A DNA stretch of 64,000 nucleotides from Macrothele yani (taxonomy: Eukaryota; Arthropoda; Arachnida; Araneae; Macrothelidae), in contig CM077023.1 of NCBI GenBank assembly GCA_039090855.1, forward strand, positions 84,171,127-84,235,126. The letters are read 5' to 3'. The number at the start of each line of letters is the position of its first letter. Within the stretch, counting starts at the first letter, position 1. The notes beneath the pieces are model-generated. The model ran no database searches and was not told where the DNA came from. It was given only the letters and a program-made list of their open reading frames with translations. The position numbers and the translations under genes were made by a program. Shown one piece after another: positions 11,505-23,900 of the stretch.

Positions 11505-12691
11505 CACTATCTACCAACAAGTAATTGGACACCCCTGCAATCGACGATATCTGCGCCCCTGATACACGTCACGGCCACCGCCGTTAAATATCGTGTGGAA
11601 AACAACAACGCAACCAGTCGCATGCAAGATGCCACGCAGTTTGGAGCTCTCTGATTTCGAGAAAGGTTTAATCGTCGGGTATCACAGAAATGGCCGATCC
11701 ATACGTGACATATCCAGCTAGTTGAAGTACCCAAAATCGACAGTGGCCTACGTGATTGGCAAGTGGAAGATGAGAGGTGACTGTCGGAATGAGCCCCGAC
11801 CCGACAGACCCACAAAACTGGGAGTTAGAGACCGACGAGTGCTGGCCAGAGAAATTCGCAAGAACCGCACCAAATCGATGGGCCACATCCGCGAGGAGTT
11901 TCAACAGGCATCCGGGAGTGTTCTTTCAATGAATACCATCCGTAAGGAAGCCCATCTGCTGGGTTATCATGGACGTTCTGCCGCCCACAAGCCTTTGATC
12001 ACCAAGTCCAACAGCGCTGCTCGGCTAACGTGGTGCAAAGAACGTCGACAGTGGAAACAGGTTCTCTGGAGCGACGAATCAAAGTTCACCCTCTACCGTT
12101 CGGATGGCAGGGTCTGAGTTTGGCGTCTGCCTGGAGAACGCCTCCTACCGGAATGTATTGTGCCATCTGTGAAGTTTGGCGCTGGTGGAATTATGCTATG
12201 GGGGTGTTTCTCCTGGTATGGCACGGGACCCTTGGTCGCAATTCCTGGTAGACTCAACGCCGAGACCTACTGCACCCTTTTGGATGACCATTCGCTTCCT
12301 ACATTGTGGCAGTTTTACGGGGTAGACCCATGTTACTTTCTGGATGACAATGCCACCTGTCATGTTGCGAGGTCCACCATGGCTTGGTATGGTGACAATG
12401 GGGTTAATCGAATGGACTGGCCTTAACCCTATCGGGCACCTCTGGAACGAGTTGGAGCGTCGACTTAAGGGGTGCCCCCACCGTCCGAAATCGGTGAAGG
12501 AACTGACCTGTCTTCTCCAAGCCGAGTGGAAGAAATTACCGCTAGCCGTCGTACAACGCCTGGTTGAGAGTATGCCCCGGAGGGTCGCAGCTGTAATCGC
12601 TGCTCGTGGAGGCTCCACCAACTATTGAAGGTAAATAAACTTCGTTTTCCTTTGCTATCACAGGTGTCCAATTACTTGTTGGTAGATAGTG
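11505..12691 (+). mobile_element. Tc1-like element, family F
   Basis: Perfect-looking ends CACTATCTACCAACAAGTAA and, inverted, TTACTTGTTGGTAGATAGTG extend to about 30 bp. They are flanked by TA at 11503-11504 and 12692-12693. At 1187 bp the element is near full length. The well-kept ends suggest it is younger than family E. Confidence 0.9.
11629..12628 (+). pseudogene. Tc1-like transposase (family F), three lesions
   Basis: ATG 11629 opens MPRSLELSDFEKGLIVGYHR. A TAG lies at 11719, followed by an open frame to a TGA at about 12115. That frame includes helix-turn-helix sequence, GRP-type linker residues and VLWSDESKFTLYRSDGRV (first Asp). The frame continues with [20 protein letters not shown] and [15 protein letters not shown] (second Asp). 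A small deletion near 12422 removes the AQSPD part, and the catalytic Glu of NPIEHLW is Gly (NPIGHLWNELERRL). The C-terminus SMPRRVAAVIAARGGSTNY is complete. Confidence 0.9.
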
Positions 12692-12693
12692 TA

Positions 12694-13812
12694 TAATACG
12701 TTGTGCTAACCCCCTTATATACCCAATGCGCAGAATGGGAATGACGTAAGTAGACATTTGACGTACTTATAAGTGATTGTAAGCGTACTTTGCACTAAGT
12801 GATTCTTCATTTTTTATTTAGCATTTCTGAGTTATTTCGCGCAACAATGCTTAAAAAGGGTGCAGCCGCAGTCCGAAAAAAATAATAACACGTACTTCCA
12901 TATTGTACAATGATATGTGTTAAACAGATTGGGGTCACCTTAAGATATTGCCACATCAAAAAATCAGCGAATATGAAAAAATATAAAATGAAAATCCATT
13001 TAATGGAGATTTAGAAAATGGCAATCTTTTCTCTAGTGGTTTAGAGAATGGCAATCTCTTCTGCATCACTGAGCTGCCAAATCTTATTTATATTTTTTTA
13101 TACATATTCAAAATTCTAAGAAATATTTAGCATAGCGGTCCATTTTGCTAAGACAAATAACAATGTTTGACGTGGCTTAGAACTACGTAAACACACTCTC
13201 CCTGCATTCTCAAAGAAAATACGAGATCCCATGGATTAAGCTTTTGCAGTCCTCTTTGGGGGCGGGAAAGACAAGTAAATGAAAAGAGGGAGAGAAAAAA
13301 GCTGCTGATCCCTTCTCTCCTCCTCCTTTTCTCTTTTTCTTTCAAAAGATACGGCGTTTTCATCCTTTCATCCCTGGATTACGGTTAGCTGATACAAAGA
13401 AGGAGAATGCAAAAATGAAGAGAACAGACAGAAGAAAAAAGATATTCACTCACTCCATTTATCCACCCGAGAATGAAACCCACTTCCCGGGCTGCAGGCT
13501 AGCCCTTCAGCGCTTCACACACGCACACTACCTGACCAATTTATTATGCACACACTTGAATAATATTTCGTTAGGCCCCGTGAGCAGCAGTGAGAGCTGA
13601 GATAAGGCACGTCAAGCCTATTACATATCTTTTGCGTGCATTGAAACTTGATTTGGTCTGCTTCTCCATCAAGGCAACTTCCCGTTCGTATAGGAATATT
13701 GCCACAAGTGAGTGTGCTTAAACCGCATATCCCTTACCAATACAAATGCGTTCTATCGTATTGAGAATCGGCGATTTATCAGATCAAAGAGGTTGCTAGA
13801 AGCCGTTCTTAG
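12694..13812. other. Intergenic stretch, nothing recognised
   Basis: AT-rich; a pyrimidine-rich tract lies at 13313-13345. Short open frames look like chance. No repeat ends seen. Confidence 0.5.
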
Positions 13813-14038
13813 CCCCACCCGCCGTGGCGTAGTGGTCTAAGCGCTGTCTCCTGACCCGAGATAGGCCAGGATTCGAGCCCTGTATGAGGCATGGGTGCTG
13901 TGTTTGTCTTTCGGCACTGGCTCTCTCCCTTACCTGGAACCAATAGCCTCAAATTAGGAATGGGCTGCTGCTTATATCCTAACAAGCTGCCCATGACGGT
14001 CGTTAAACCCTGAAAAAAAAAAAAAAAAAAAAAAAAAA
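13813..14038 (+). repeat. tRNA-derived SINE, copy 2 (near full length, A-tailed)
   Basis: The head CGCCGTGGCGTAGTGGTCTA carries box A, and GGATTCGAGCC at about 13870 is a good box B. The body then runs to TCGTTAAACCC, followed by a tail of more than 20 A ending at 14038. Head, body and A-tail in this order define the family. The copy is the best reference for the other five in the window. Confidence 0.8.
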
Positions 14039-14040
14039 GA

Positions 14041-14444
14041 AGTCGTTCCTCGAACTCATAGCACATCATTCGAAAGCGGTGAGAGGCGGAGCTTTCATGT
14101 TGAAACAACAGTCAGACTCTGAAACCAATGAAGATTCGGTAGCAAAGACTTTGAAAGCCATGAAGCTAGAAGGTGGTCAAGACGGCGTTCATTATTTTTG
14201 AAAGATAACATGCAGACAACTGTAAAGGATCCAATCTACGTTGTGTAAACTCATCCCAGAAAATCATACTACCACAAGAACCCTAAAGAGTTTGCGCAAC
14301 ACATCAAGATATCATGATGTCGTAGAATTTCCACAATCAGCAGGGGAACGTACTGTAGTAAACAACATATAACACGATTTATCGGACCACAAGGCACGTT
14401 TACACCACTGTTCTGCCACATGTCTCCATTCCTAGAATGTAGTC

Positions 14445-14482
<38 letters not shown>

Positions 14483-14930
14483 TCATAGTGTGGGGAAGTG
14501 AAAAGGATTCCAAATCCCTTAACGGTTTGTAGACAATTTGTTCTGCCCTTCTATGCCCAGGTGTTTGCACTTTTTTTAATTATTCCTTTTGTTTCGGAGT
14601 TTAACGATTTATGTGAGCATCTAAATCAATAAAGAGTCACTCATATCTAAATCCAGGAAGGGAACACAATCAGAGCCGCCACAGGACAAACACGCTGAGC
14701 GTGCTCCATCCGTGATTCAATTATGAGTCTAAATGGATTGTAGCCACAGTCTGTTTGGGCGAAGTTATCACAACATTTATAAGATTTCGCTGCATGTGAA
14801 AGAAAGGGTGTAGTTGGACTTGGCATGTCATATTCATGGTGTTTGGCACTCCTGTTCAATCAGATGTTTATAATATTTTTTTATTATTATATTGTTTCAA
14901 TGTCAAAAGACTCCTCGAACATTTAAGTAG
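14041..14930. other. Intergenic stretch with (CT)n microsatellite
   Basis: A CT dinucleotide run of about 34 bases lies at 14447-14480. The rest has no coding or repeat signal that I recognise. Confidence 0.55.
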
Positions 14931-14989
14931 CCAAATTATTATGACCACCTGTTTAGTACGTTGCTAGGCTACTTTTTGCCCTCAATACT

Positions 14990-15860
14990 GTTTGAATTCG
15001 TTTTGGTATGGTCTCTATTAAATGTCGGTAAGTAGTTTGGGGTATATTAGCCCAAATGCGATGAATTGTACCCTCTAGCTCTTGAAGATTTGATGGCAGC
15101 GGATCCAGCTGTTTGATGCTCCTTTCGACTTCATCTCACAAATGATTCGATGACTGAGGAGGCCAATGTAGCAGGGAAAAGTCTCCGTAATGCTCCTCAA
15201 ACCATTTGCGTACAATATAAGCTTTATGACATGGAGCATTGTCCTGCTGGAAGTATCCATCACCATTGGGATAGTACGTATCAACGTAACTGGTGGACTT
15301 GGTTGGCAATGATATTTATATACCTTTGGGCGGTCAGACGTTGCTCCACAAGAATCAAAGTTCCCAAATACTCGCACGAAAACATGCCTCAGACCATAAC
15401 GTTAACTCCGTCAGCTTAAAGAACAGTGATGATGGAAGGTGGGTGCATGCTTTCGTGCTGCGGTCTCCATATCCCGACCTTTCCATCTGCATGGTGTAGT
15501 TGAAAACGTGACTTTTTGATCCACATTACCCTTTTCTACTCATTTACTGTCCAATTCTTGTGTCCCTGAGCAAACTGGAGGCATTTCTTCTTGTTCGCTG
15601 CAGATAGCAATGACTTATGGACAGGCCGCCTGCTTCTGTATCCCATACGATGTAATGTGCAGGGAACTGTACGTTGAGAGGCCATCGGACTTGGTCCCTG
15701 ATTCAGATTATCTGAAATATGACGAAGCATTGCCCGTATGTCAGCATCTGCGGGATAGCTACTTTGCACCAAATAGTCTGAGATTGAAGAAGATCATCCT
15801 GTCACGTCTTGGCGGAATAACAGGAATTCTAGGAACTCTTTGAAAGAGGTTTTATAATAA
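14990..15860 (-). pseudogene. Tc1-like transposase relic (family G)
   Basis: The minus strand gives an ordered Tc1 pattern with many breaks. A DNA-binding part, including DADIRAMLRHISDNLNQG and TLHRMGYRSRRPVHKSLLS, lies at 15772-15540. HKNWTVNE and a KKSRFQLHHADGK segment follow near 15530-15490, with the first catalytic Asp lost. MFSCEYLGTLILVEQRL lies near 15390-15340, then a badly decayed C-terminal half. It cannot encode an active enzyme. Confidence 0.65.
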
Positions 15861-16287
15861 AACAAGTGTTGCGAGAGCTGTTCGGCCCCCCGAAGGAGAC
15901 GCAGGCTCAGCCTGGCCAGGTGGACGAAGAGGCCTAAGTAGTATTGACATTACTGGCCTAAGAGCAACGTTCTGGAGGATGGGGACGGGGAGGGTCCTCC
16001 ATACGAACCTTTCTTTTCGTGTCTTTTTCTTTCAGCATGAATATTTACCTAAAAGGGAGGAGTAACATACAGTACTCGTTATGTACAGTTCAAGATATTT
16101 CATCAACCTGCAGGATTGCATTGAGCATATCTGTTACACCGTTGCATTTATTGCATGTTATCAACAGTTTCTGTGCTCTTGAATACGTAGGATACATAAG
16201 TAAAGAGTTTCTATATTGTAAACAATTTCTGTGTTCTTGGGTAAATAGAATACATAAATAAATACGTTTTATGTACATATAAGAGTA

Positions 16288-17517
16288 CAGAGACAACCCA
16301 TAAGTAAATGGACACCCTGATTTTCGAACATTGACCTTTACTTCACAGTATACACTTGATACAAATGTCAAACATGCATATTAAAACTTAGTTGCCGCAC
16401 CCTTTGCTGTCTTCAAAGCCTTAACCCGGTTGGGCATAGAATCAATGAGTTCTGCTACCTTCACCTGTAGAATGTTGGCCCACTCAGCACGCACACATTC
16501 TAACAGCTCTCCGCAGGAAGCAGGTTTTCGTGAACGTCGTCTCACTGTAAGATCACGCATATGCCAGAAATGTTCTATGGGATTCATGTCAAGTGACTGA
16601 CTGGCCCACGGAAGCTTCTGGATGCCGTTTTGTGCCTGCCAAGCTTGGGTCCTTTTAGCAGTGTGCCCAGGAGCTCCATCTTCCATGAACACAGTGGAAG
16701 GTATGTTCAGCAGCCCACCAGAGAATATTGGTAGAAGACCAGTCTGCAATATGGCGATGTACTTTTCGGCATTAATATTGCCCACACATTCCCCGAGCTC
16801 TGATCGTCCTGTGCTCCAAATGGCACCCCACACCATAACGGAAAATCTCCCATGCTTGACGGTTGGTTGCAGGCGGTTCTTGTGGAATTCTTGACTGGAC
16901 TTTCTCCAGATCCATATGCGTCCATGAAAATTCGGCAAAGGAGGAATCATCTGAGAAGATGACACGATGCCAAAAGCTCAACGGGCGTCCCACCATAGTG
17001 GTTGCCCAATGTTTTCTTTTCGCAATATTGGCTGCGGTGAGAAGTGGTTTCCGCCTGGCAGCTCTGGCCATGATAGCCTAGCTGATGCTGATACCTGACA
17101 GCTGTGTTACGACTCACCTTCAGGTGTTCTGCTACATCTGCAGCCGTGCAACGGGGATTTCTTTCCACCACCCGTTTTGCAGACCTCAGTTGTCGTGCTG
17201 TTGGTCGCGGTCGACCTGAACGTGACATAACAGTTTCCTTATTCTTCGTGTTGAACTGCACAATCACCCGATTGACGGTGGACAGCGGAATACTCAGCTT
17301 TCGCGCAATTTGCCTCTGGTTTCGACCAACCTCGTATTGTCCGACAATACGCCCTCTTTGGAAATCACTCAATTCTTCGGCGCATCCTTCTTGTCTTCAA
17401 GAATATGTCACTGCACACCAATCTGTAAAAGGAAAGATAAATTGGCACAGTCATTACCATACAACACAGGAGTTTACATATCATTAAGGGTTTCTATTTA
17501 CTTATGGGTTGTCTCTG
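16288..17517 (-). mobile_element. Tc1-like element, family H, nested in element G
   Basis: Ends CAGAGACAACCCATAAGTAA and, inverted, TTACTTATGGGTTGTCTCTG are flanked by TA at 16286-16287 and 17518-17519. At 1230 bp it is full length. It lies inside the older element G in the same orientation. Confidence 0.9.
16381..17372 (-). pseudogene. Tc1-like transposase (family H), frameshifted
   Basis: The N-terminal frame starts at 17372 with [20 protein letters not shown] and holds two helix-turn-helix regions. A frameshift near 17060 leads to [18 protein letters not shown] and [12 protein letters not shown] (first Asp). A second shift near 16930 leads into a 194-codon frame ending at 16381, with FSVMVWGAIWSTGRSEL, VFMEDGAPGHTAKRT (second Asp) and SLDMNPIEHFWHM (Glu). 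All catalytic residues are present; two frameshifts disable it. The total is about 330 residues, normal for the family. Confidence 0.88.
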
Positions 17518-17675
17518 TACAACTGCATTTGGCATTTACTGTCTTTGAAAACTGGGAAGCAAAAGTGTAGAAGTCCTGTGGACGGGAAAGCACACAAACA
17601 AATGCCTTGAACAGTTCGTGGAATCTAGAAAACCTGTGATGGTCTGGTGGTCATAATAATTTGTCCACTCAGTGT

Positions 17676-17810
17676 GCGTCCCATTCCTAATTTAGGACCA
17701 CTTGTTTCACGTAGGGGCTAAACACACCACCCATGCCTCATCTGGGGCATTATTCTGACCGCAGTTGGGGTGGTCAGCCAGAGGTCCCCACCCAGACCAC
17801 TCAGCCATCG
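17676..17810 (-). repeat. tRNA-derived SINE, partial copy 3
   Basis: The segment from CCATTCCTAATTTAGGACCA to GACCACTCAGCC matches the body and part of the head of the SINE family on the minus strand. It lacks the 3' tail and sits directly beside the right end of element G. Confidence 0.5.
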
Positions 17811-18940
17811 AGACAGTGATGTTTATAATCAAATGGTCAGTCAGCATGTGTGTGACCTTATGTCCTGTATGGCTGACTAATTTTCTGACAAAGAGTAGTG
17901 CGTGGAATTTGTTTGGCACTGAAACGGAGAGATGAGAAAGATAACTTGGTAATTATGTATAATGAAAACATGCCTCCCAGGGCACTAGTGGCGCTTATAT
18001 CCGTGTGAGATGGACTGTCATCGAGACAAAGAGTGATGCCACACTTTCCAAAATGTAACGAAAAGCAGAGGGATAAATGGGAAACGTTTGGGTTTGTACA
18101 AAAATGAAAGGAGTTTATTCCGTTCCTGTGGCTAGTCAATTTTCTTGATGGATACGAAAGTAACCTTTTTCTACTTTTGCAGCATTATGACAGATCTTTC
18201 ATCTCATGTTAGTTCAGAATTGTTTGATTTTACTGTTTAAACTCTCCTTGACGTCTTTGTATACACAATCTTTCTACCTAACCTTCGGTCTACCTATACT
18301 CCACTTTTCTGATAACTCCATTTTCATAACTGTACGTACCTTTCTTTCTCAGTACGTGCTCATACCATAACAATCTGGCTTCTTGGGTATTCTTCAAAAC
18401 ACCTGACACTTTTATGTCTACTCTTACCTTCTAATTTCTAATTCTATCCTTTCAGGCAGTAGAACACATCCATCTCAACATCTGCATTTGTGCAGTGTCT
18501 AGCTTATTCTCCAGATATCATCTCCGTTGCCAAGACTCGGCGTCTTAGGGCACTTGCAATCTTATATACATACTACAGATTTCGAAACGCAAATTTTTTT
18601 TAGCCTCAATGGAATATTTCTATCGCACAGGATGTCTGATGTTTTTATCCAGATGTTTCATCCTATTTGCTCTCTTACTTTGTATTTTGGTCCACTGTCT
18701 TCCTCAACACAGTCCCCATGCACTAAGTCATTCCTGAGGTTTCCATGGTACAGCAGCTGCACACAAGCCTAACATCACTCCTGCAAATGCTCAAGGATGT
18801 TTGGGCTGGTGTCTTGCCCTCCGTTCCTGGACCATAGAGCACAGGACGAGGCTTCTGTGGCACGAAGAATTATGCCACACATTGTGTCACTGCGATAGAA
18901 GCGTCTGGGGATTGCCAGAAGAAAACTTTTTCTCAAGATA
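17811..18940. other. Intergenic stretch, possible old LINE trace
   Basis: The minus strand of about 18230-18480 has the low-GC, pyrimidine-rich look of a decayed LINE reverse transcriptase 3' region. I could not find an ordered motif set, so I do not call it. Nothing else seen. Confidence 0.3.
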
Positions 18941-18944
18941 TTGC

Positions 18945-19703
18945 TCATAATCATAAAGTTTAGACACAAAGTCAAGTTAGTATTATTGCGCTTTTACTTA
19001 GGCATTAAATATTAATACCTTGGCCTTTTTAACAGTTTATATTCCATCGTGTTCATATTCATAAGGTTTAGACACCAAGTCAAGTTAGTAAAATTACACT
19101 TTTACTTAGGCATTAAATATTAATACATAGGCCTAGGCCTAGGTCTTTTTAACAGTTTTTACTCGATTGTGCTCATATTCATAAGGTTTAGATCCAAGGT
19201 TTAGTTAATATTATTGCGCCTTTACTTAGGCATTCAATATTAATGCCTTGGCCTAGGCTTAGGCCTTTTTGGCAGTTTTACTCTGTCGTGCTCATATTTA
19301 TAAGATTTGCATCAAGTTAAGTTAGTAATATTGCGCTTTTACTTAAGAATAAATACTTCATACACTTGAACAGAATCTGTCAGAGAAGCCAGGACCAAAG
19401 GCTTTTTGATTAATATTTAATGCCTAAGTAAAAGCGAAATATTACTAACTGAACTTGGATGGAATAAAACTGTCGAAAAGGCCTAGGCTTAGGCCAAGGT
19501 ATTAATATTTAATGCTTAAGTGAAAGCTCAATAATAGTAACTTGACTTGGTGTCTGAACTTTATGAATATGAGCAAGATGGAATAAAAACTGTTAAAAAG
19601 GCCTAAGCTTAGGCCTAGGCATATTAATTTATTTTTAGTGCTAAATAAAATGCGTAATATTACTAACCTGTCTGGGTGTCCAAACTTTATAAATATGATC
19701 ACG
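18945..19703. repeat. ~120-bp satellite units in head-to-head arrangement
   Basis: Units beginning CATAAGGTTTAGACACCAAG recur near 18952, 19061, 19181 and (partial) 19301. Each contains TTTACTTAGGCATTAAATAT and a palindromic GGCCTAGGC core, then TTTTTAACAGTTT. From about 19405 to 19703 the same unit appears two and a half times in reverse complement. A spacer of roughly 40 bp separates the two arms. The whole could fold into a long imperfect hairpin. Confidence 0.8.
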
Positions 19704-21044
19704 GCGGAAGACAACCGAAATCGTACGTTTTCCTGCATGCGATTCGTATGTAACTAAATTTGTAAACGCGATGAATTTGACCGCGAAGAATTGGCGTAGT
19801 CGACGAATTGACGCGTGCGACGAATTGACACTGGGGACGAATTGACGTATAACCACATGACAGAGTCATGTAGTTTTGTGATTTGAATATAATTGTCTTT
19901 TTCACAGTCGTTTGGCCCCCTGACTACTAGTCAAAAGTTGAATTTGGTCCTCATCCCATAAAGTTTGGAGATTCTTGCCTGCTACTTGAATACACCATGA
20001 CAAAGCTGTAAGCTGTTACTTTCTCTTCTTACTGTTTCGATACGTTAGGTATTAGATATGTCGCACTGAAGTTGTGTGTGGTCCTGATGCTGACAGATGT
20101 CCCTACAGCATTTTCAAGCTTCGCAGACAGGTCTTCTGAAGATAGTGTGCCCGATTGTCGGATTCTCCTCAAAGGGTCTCTTCAAACCCAGTCCGTGAGT
20201 TTATGCAGCCTTCCATTTTTTTGTTTTTGTTTTTGTTTTTCGTGGTGTGGTAGCACCGTTGGTCTTCCATCTTGGAATTACATCAACCATAGCAGATTTT
20301 GATATATTAAAACGGTCTGCAATGTCGCGTACAAAAATATTACTAATGTGGTATAAGATTACTTAAGTTCAATTGTACGATTGTACGTAGCATATTGATT
20401 GAACTTTCACAGGCACAAGCCAAGTACATGCTAAAGCGGGAATGCATAATATGCGTCATAACTCAGGTGTTTTAACAACTTTGGCAACACAATGTGTGCA
20501 TGTATGTTTGTGTAATAACATACGACTAATTTCGTTGTCAGTGCAATGTTGTCTTCCTTGGTATATGAACTTCAAACTCTTCAGGTGAATTAAATGTACG
20601 TGTCAACTTTACATAAAATTCCTGAGGGGCTGACAGAGGAGGCAAAGATTAATTTGACTCAAAGGGGTCAGTTGCGTAAGGTATTAGAAGAAGACTTTGT
20701 CCTTTTCAGTGACCGGCCTGGTCAAACAAACCTCTGTGGTAGAGCATTGCATTCCAGTTGCTGCCGAGAGGGCAGCTTATAGGCATCCATGTTATTACCA
20801 AAACATAGCACACACTGATATAATTTTCATTGCTTTCTTTCATAGCTTTTGAATTTTGCTTGATCGTGAAAGGGGTAATTTTGTGCGACCAAGTGGTATC
20901 TCTCTTCATTAATTAATCTGTCAATTCATCAACTTTATAAGTGAGCGTGAGTGGCATTTTTCATTGCAGTCTGTGTTGCTGCATATCTTATTTTCTCTGC
21001 TTTGATCTTCGCGATAATTTCTTTTGGAGGGGAAGGGAGGGAGG
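19704..21044. other. Intergenic stretch with a short 17-19 bp tandem repeat
   Basis: GACGAATTGAC recurs three times at about 19801-19852, with a diverged fourth copy just before. The remainder (to 21044) is AT-rich with no recognised feature. Confidence 0.45.
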
Positions 21045-21253
21045 AGGGGGTTAACGATTACCGTGAATAACTCGATGGGCTATTAGCAGTCGCCTATCCC
21101 AAATTTAGAGCCACTGGTTCCGGGGAAAGAAGAGAGCCACTGCCGTAAGACCAACACAACTTCCACGTCTTACCGGGATTCGAAGCCGGACCCATCTTGG
21201 ACGAATGGTCAAAAGCCAGCGCCTAGACAACTGCTGCTCAACAGAGGTGGCTT
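21045..21253 (-). repeat. tRNA-derived SINE, copy 4
   Basis: The body matches the other copies (CTCGATGGGCTATTAGCAGT, then GAGCCACTGGTTCCGG). A box-B-like GATTCGAAGCC lies near 21178 on the plus strand. The head is diverged. Orientation is minus. Confidence 0.65.
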
Positions 21254-22080
21254 CGCGAGAATACTGTCGTAAGCAAATTCCCAGCTCAATACGCGTATGT
21301 AAATGACACGTGCTCGTGCCATCGACAGATGAAGGGGAAATGCCGTTTCTTGTTGAAGGAATGAGAAAGGAATCGAATTTTAGGGTTTTATGGAGTCAGC
21401 AACTTGTAGCCGTGAATCGTCAGGCACTACACGAACTAGAAAAAAAGAGTGAAAATTGCAGAAGTGTCAGAAAAATAGTGTACACACCTTTGTGAGCTAA
21501 CTACTCAATCAACTGATTGGCGAGCTGACGCTGTGCGGGCGCGTTTCACGAAGAGAGAGAATGTATTTATGAATTTTTACCCCATGCTGGAAATCCTATA
21601 AAATATTAATATATGTACATTTTCTTTCCTTCGGGCACGCATTTTTTAAGGTTTTTTCGGAGTGCTTTTTGTTACAGTTCATGACCTCGAAGAGGCCACA
21701 CACGCCTTCTATTCAACTCCTTGCACTACCCTCAGTGTCGTAACTACAGGTTTTGGGCCCGGCCGGCTGGGACTTGAAATGGGGCCCGTAATTCTTAAAA
21801 GACGGGAAGTTAAAAACATGAAGATTTATTATAACATCCAGGGGAAGAACTTGCATATACAGAGTGCTGAAAAATTCACAGACGAAAGGAATTTAAAATA
21901 AGATTTATTAAGTCATCGTAGAGACGCCAAGACTGCGTTACCGTGCAACTTCCCGTCAAATCCCGTGTACCTGTTAAAATTGAATGTAAACAAAATAGTG
22001 ATCCATTTGATGGGGCTGTACGGACACAGGTCGTTCCGAGTGCCCATGCTAACCTCGGTTCACCGTTGAAAGTGTTTATA
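21254..22080. other. Intergenic stretch, nothing recognised
   Basis: Short open frames only. A G+C-rich island near 21755-21790 (GGGCCCGGCCGGCTGGG) resembles pieces at 59800 and 61290, but is too short to assign. Confidence 0.4.
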
Positions 22081-22084
22081 ATGG

Positions 22085-22498
22085 ACAAACGAACATCAAA
22101 ACTGGATGTTGATTGATTGGAAGAACATCGTTTGGTCTAATTGAACTCGTTTCTTTTTGCACCATGTGGACGGCCGGGTATGTGTGTTTCGTTTACCTGG
22201 AGGAGTGTTAGCACCAGGATCAGTGGGACGAAAACAACCTGGCGGACGAAATGTAATGCTTTGGGCAATGTTCTTCTGGGATATCATGGATCCAGTCATT
22301 CATGTACAGGAAACTATGAAGCCTACCACCTACCTAAATATCATTTCAGACCTTCCTCATGGTTCGCAAACTATGAGGAAGACTTCCAGTATCCCTGGCC
22401 CCAAAATTCCCCAGACACCAATCTATTCAAGCATTTGTGGTTTGCGTTGAAACAGGAAATCCTATCTGCGGCGGCTCAACAGAGTAACTTTCAATAGT
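22085..22498 (+). pseudogene. Fragment of a Tc1-like transposase
   Basis: Several frames give HHVDGRVCVFRLPGGVLAPG, GRNVMLWAMFFWDIMDPVIH and QNSPDTNLFKHLWFALKQEI. These correspond in order to the middle and C-terminal catalytic parts of a Tc1 transposase. The NPIEHLW motif has become NLFKHLW, so the catalytic Glu is lost. No inverted repeats were found, so this is a fragment. Confidence 0.65.
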
Positions 22499-22690
22499 TA
22501 AGGGATCTGCTAGTAACGCATTGGTAATAGAGTTGGAAACGGGTCAAAAATTTTGGACCAGGACACGGCCCAAACCCGGACGTTACATAATTGGACCCGA
22601 TCCTGACCCAACTCAGAAAATCTACTTTGAATTATAAATTCGAAACTCAATTTATAATTATACATAACCATGTATAATTATAATAATATA

Positions 22691-23900
22691 TTCACTGAAG
22701 TGCCAGAAAAACTGGTACACCAGTCTAATACTTGGTAGGTCCCCCACTGGAGCGCAGGACTGCAGAAATACGACGGGGCATGGACTCCACTAGCTTCTGG
22801 AAATATGCTGTAAGCAATGCACACCAAACTTCCTGCAGAGCGTTCCACAATTCGGGTGTATTCCGAGGTCTCGGATTCCTGTGTTCGGTAGCGCGTTGCA
22901 TGGCATCCCAAAATTGTTCTATCACGTTCAGATCTGGTTATTTGGGTGGGAATGGAAACACCCCGAACTCAGATGAATACTCCTCTAACCATAATGTGGC
23001 ATCCTGACACTTGTGTGGAGGTGCATTGTTCTTCTGGAACAGGCCATAATGCAGGACATGAACGGGTGTACCTCGTCAGGAAGGATGCGCGCATAGCGTT
23101 GGCCGGTCAAAGACGTTTGTGGACGTACCAAGGGTCCCAGTGAAATCCAGATAAACACACCCCATACCATTACGGACCCCCCCACCACCAGCTGGTACGG
23201 TTCCCTGTTGACAGGTGAGATCCAGGGCTTCATGGGGTTTTCGCCACATGCGAATCCTTCCATCTGCCTGATACAGTTGAAAACGCGACTCGTCAGACCA
23301 GGCTACTTGTTTCCAGTCACCAAGTGTCCAGTTGCGGTGTTGCCGTACCCAAGCGAGGCGCATAGCTCTGTGTCGTGCACCCATCAAGGGGAGTCGCGTT
23401 GGGCGTCGGCTCGCAAAGCCAATATCGTGCAGGGTGCGTTGCACAGTCCGGACGCTAATGCTTGTTGAGACTTCAGCATTGAATTCCGATTATACCTGCG
23501 AGAGTGTTGCACGCCTATCGCGTGAAACGATTCTTGACAGCCGACGATGGTCACGTTCACCCAATGTCTTTTTACGGCCACACTGGTATCGTAGGTTGGA
23601 GGTTTTGCCGGAATTCTTGTAGTCACGGTACACCCTTGCAATGGTCGTCCGTGAAAATCCGAACTTCGTTTCTAACTTCGAAATACTATGGCCCATCTTA
23701 CGAGCGCCAACTATGACACCGCGTTGAAAATCGCTTAAATCGTTATTACTTGTCATTCTCATGCCGAAATTAGCTCTGACAGCTGGCAAGGATGTCTATC
23801 GCTTTATATACGCACTGGCGGACGCAACCAAGAACGCGCATAGGTGACGTTGCTATGTATTTTGCATAAGCTCGTCTGTACCAGTTTTTCTGGCACTTCA

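Larger units (their letters stand above)
14935..17672 (-). mobile_element. Tc1-like element, family G, interrupted by element H
   Basis: The left end contains CCAAATTATTATGACCACCT and the right end, inverted, GTGGTCATAATAATTTGTCC (17650-17669). Between them lie a transposase remnant on the minus strand and the complete element H (16288-17517). Outer TA duplications are not clear. The part at about 15876-16286 does not resemble Tc1 coding or end sequence and may be an additional old insertion. Confidence 0.65.

Noticed and set aside
18180..18780. Minus-strand LINE reverse transcriptase remnant
   Set aside because: Composition is suggestive, but no ordered RT motifs could be read in any frame.
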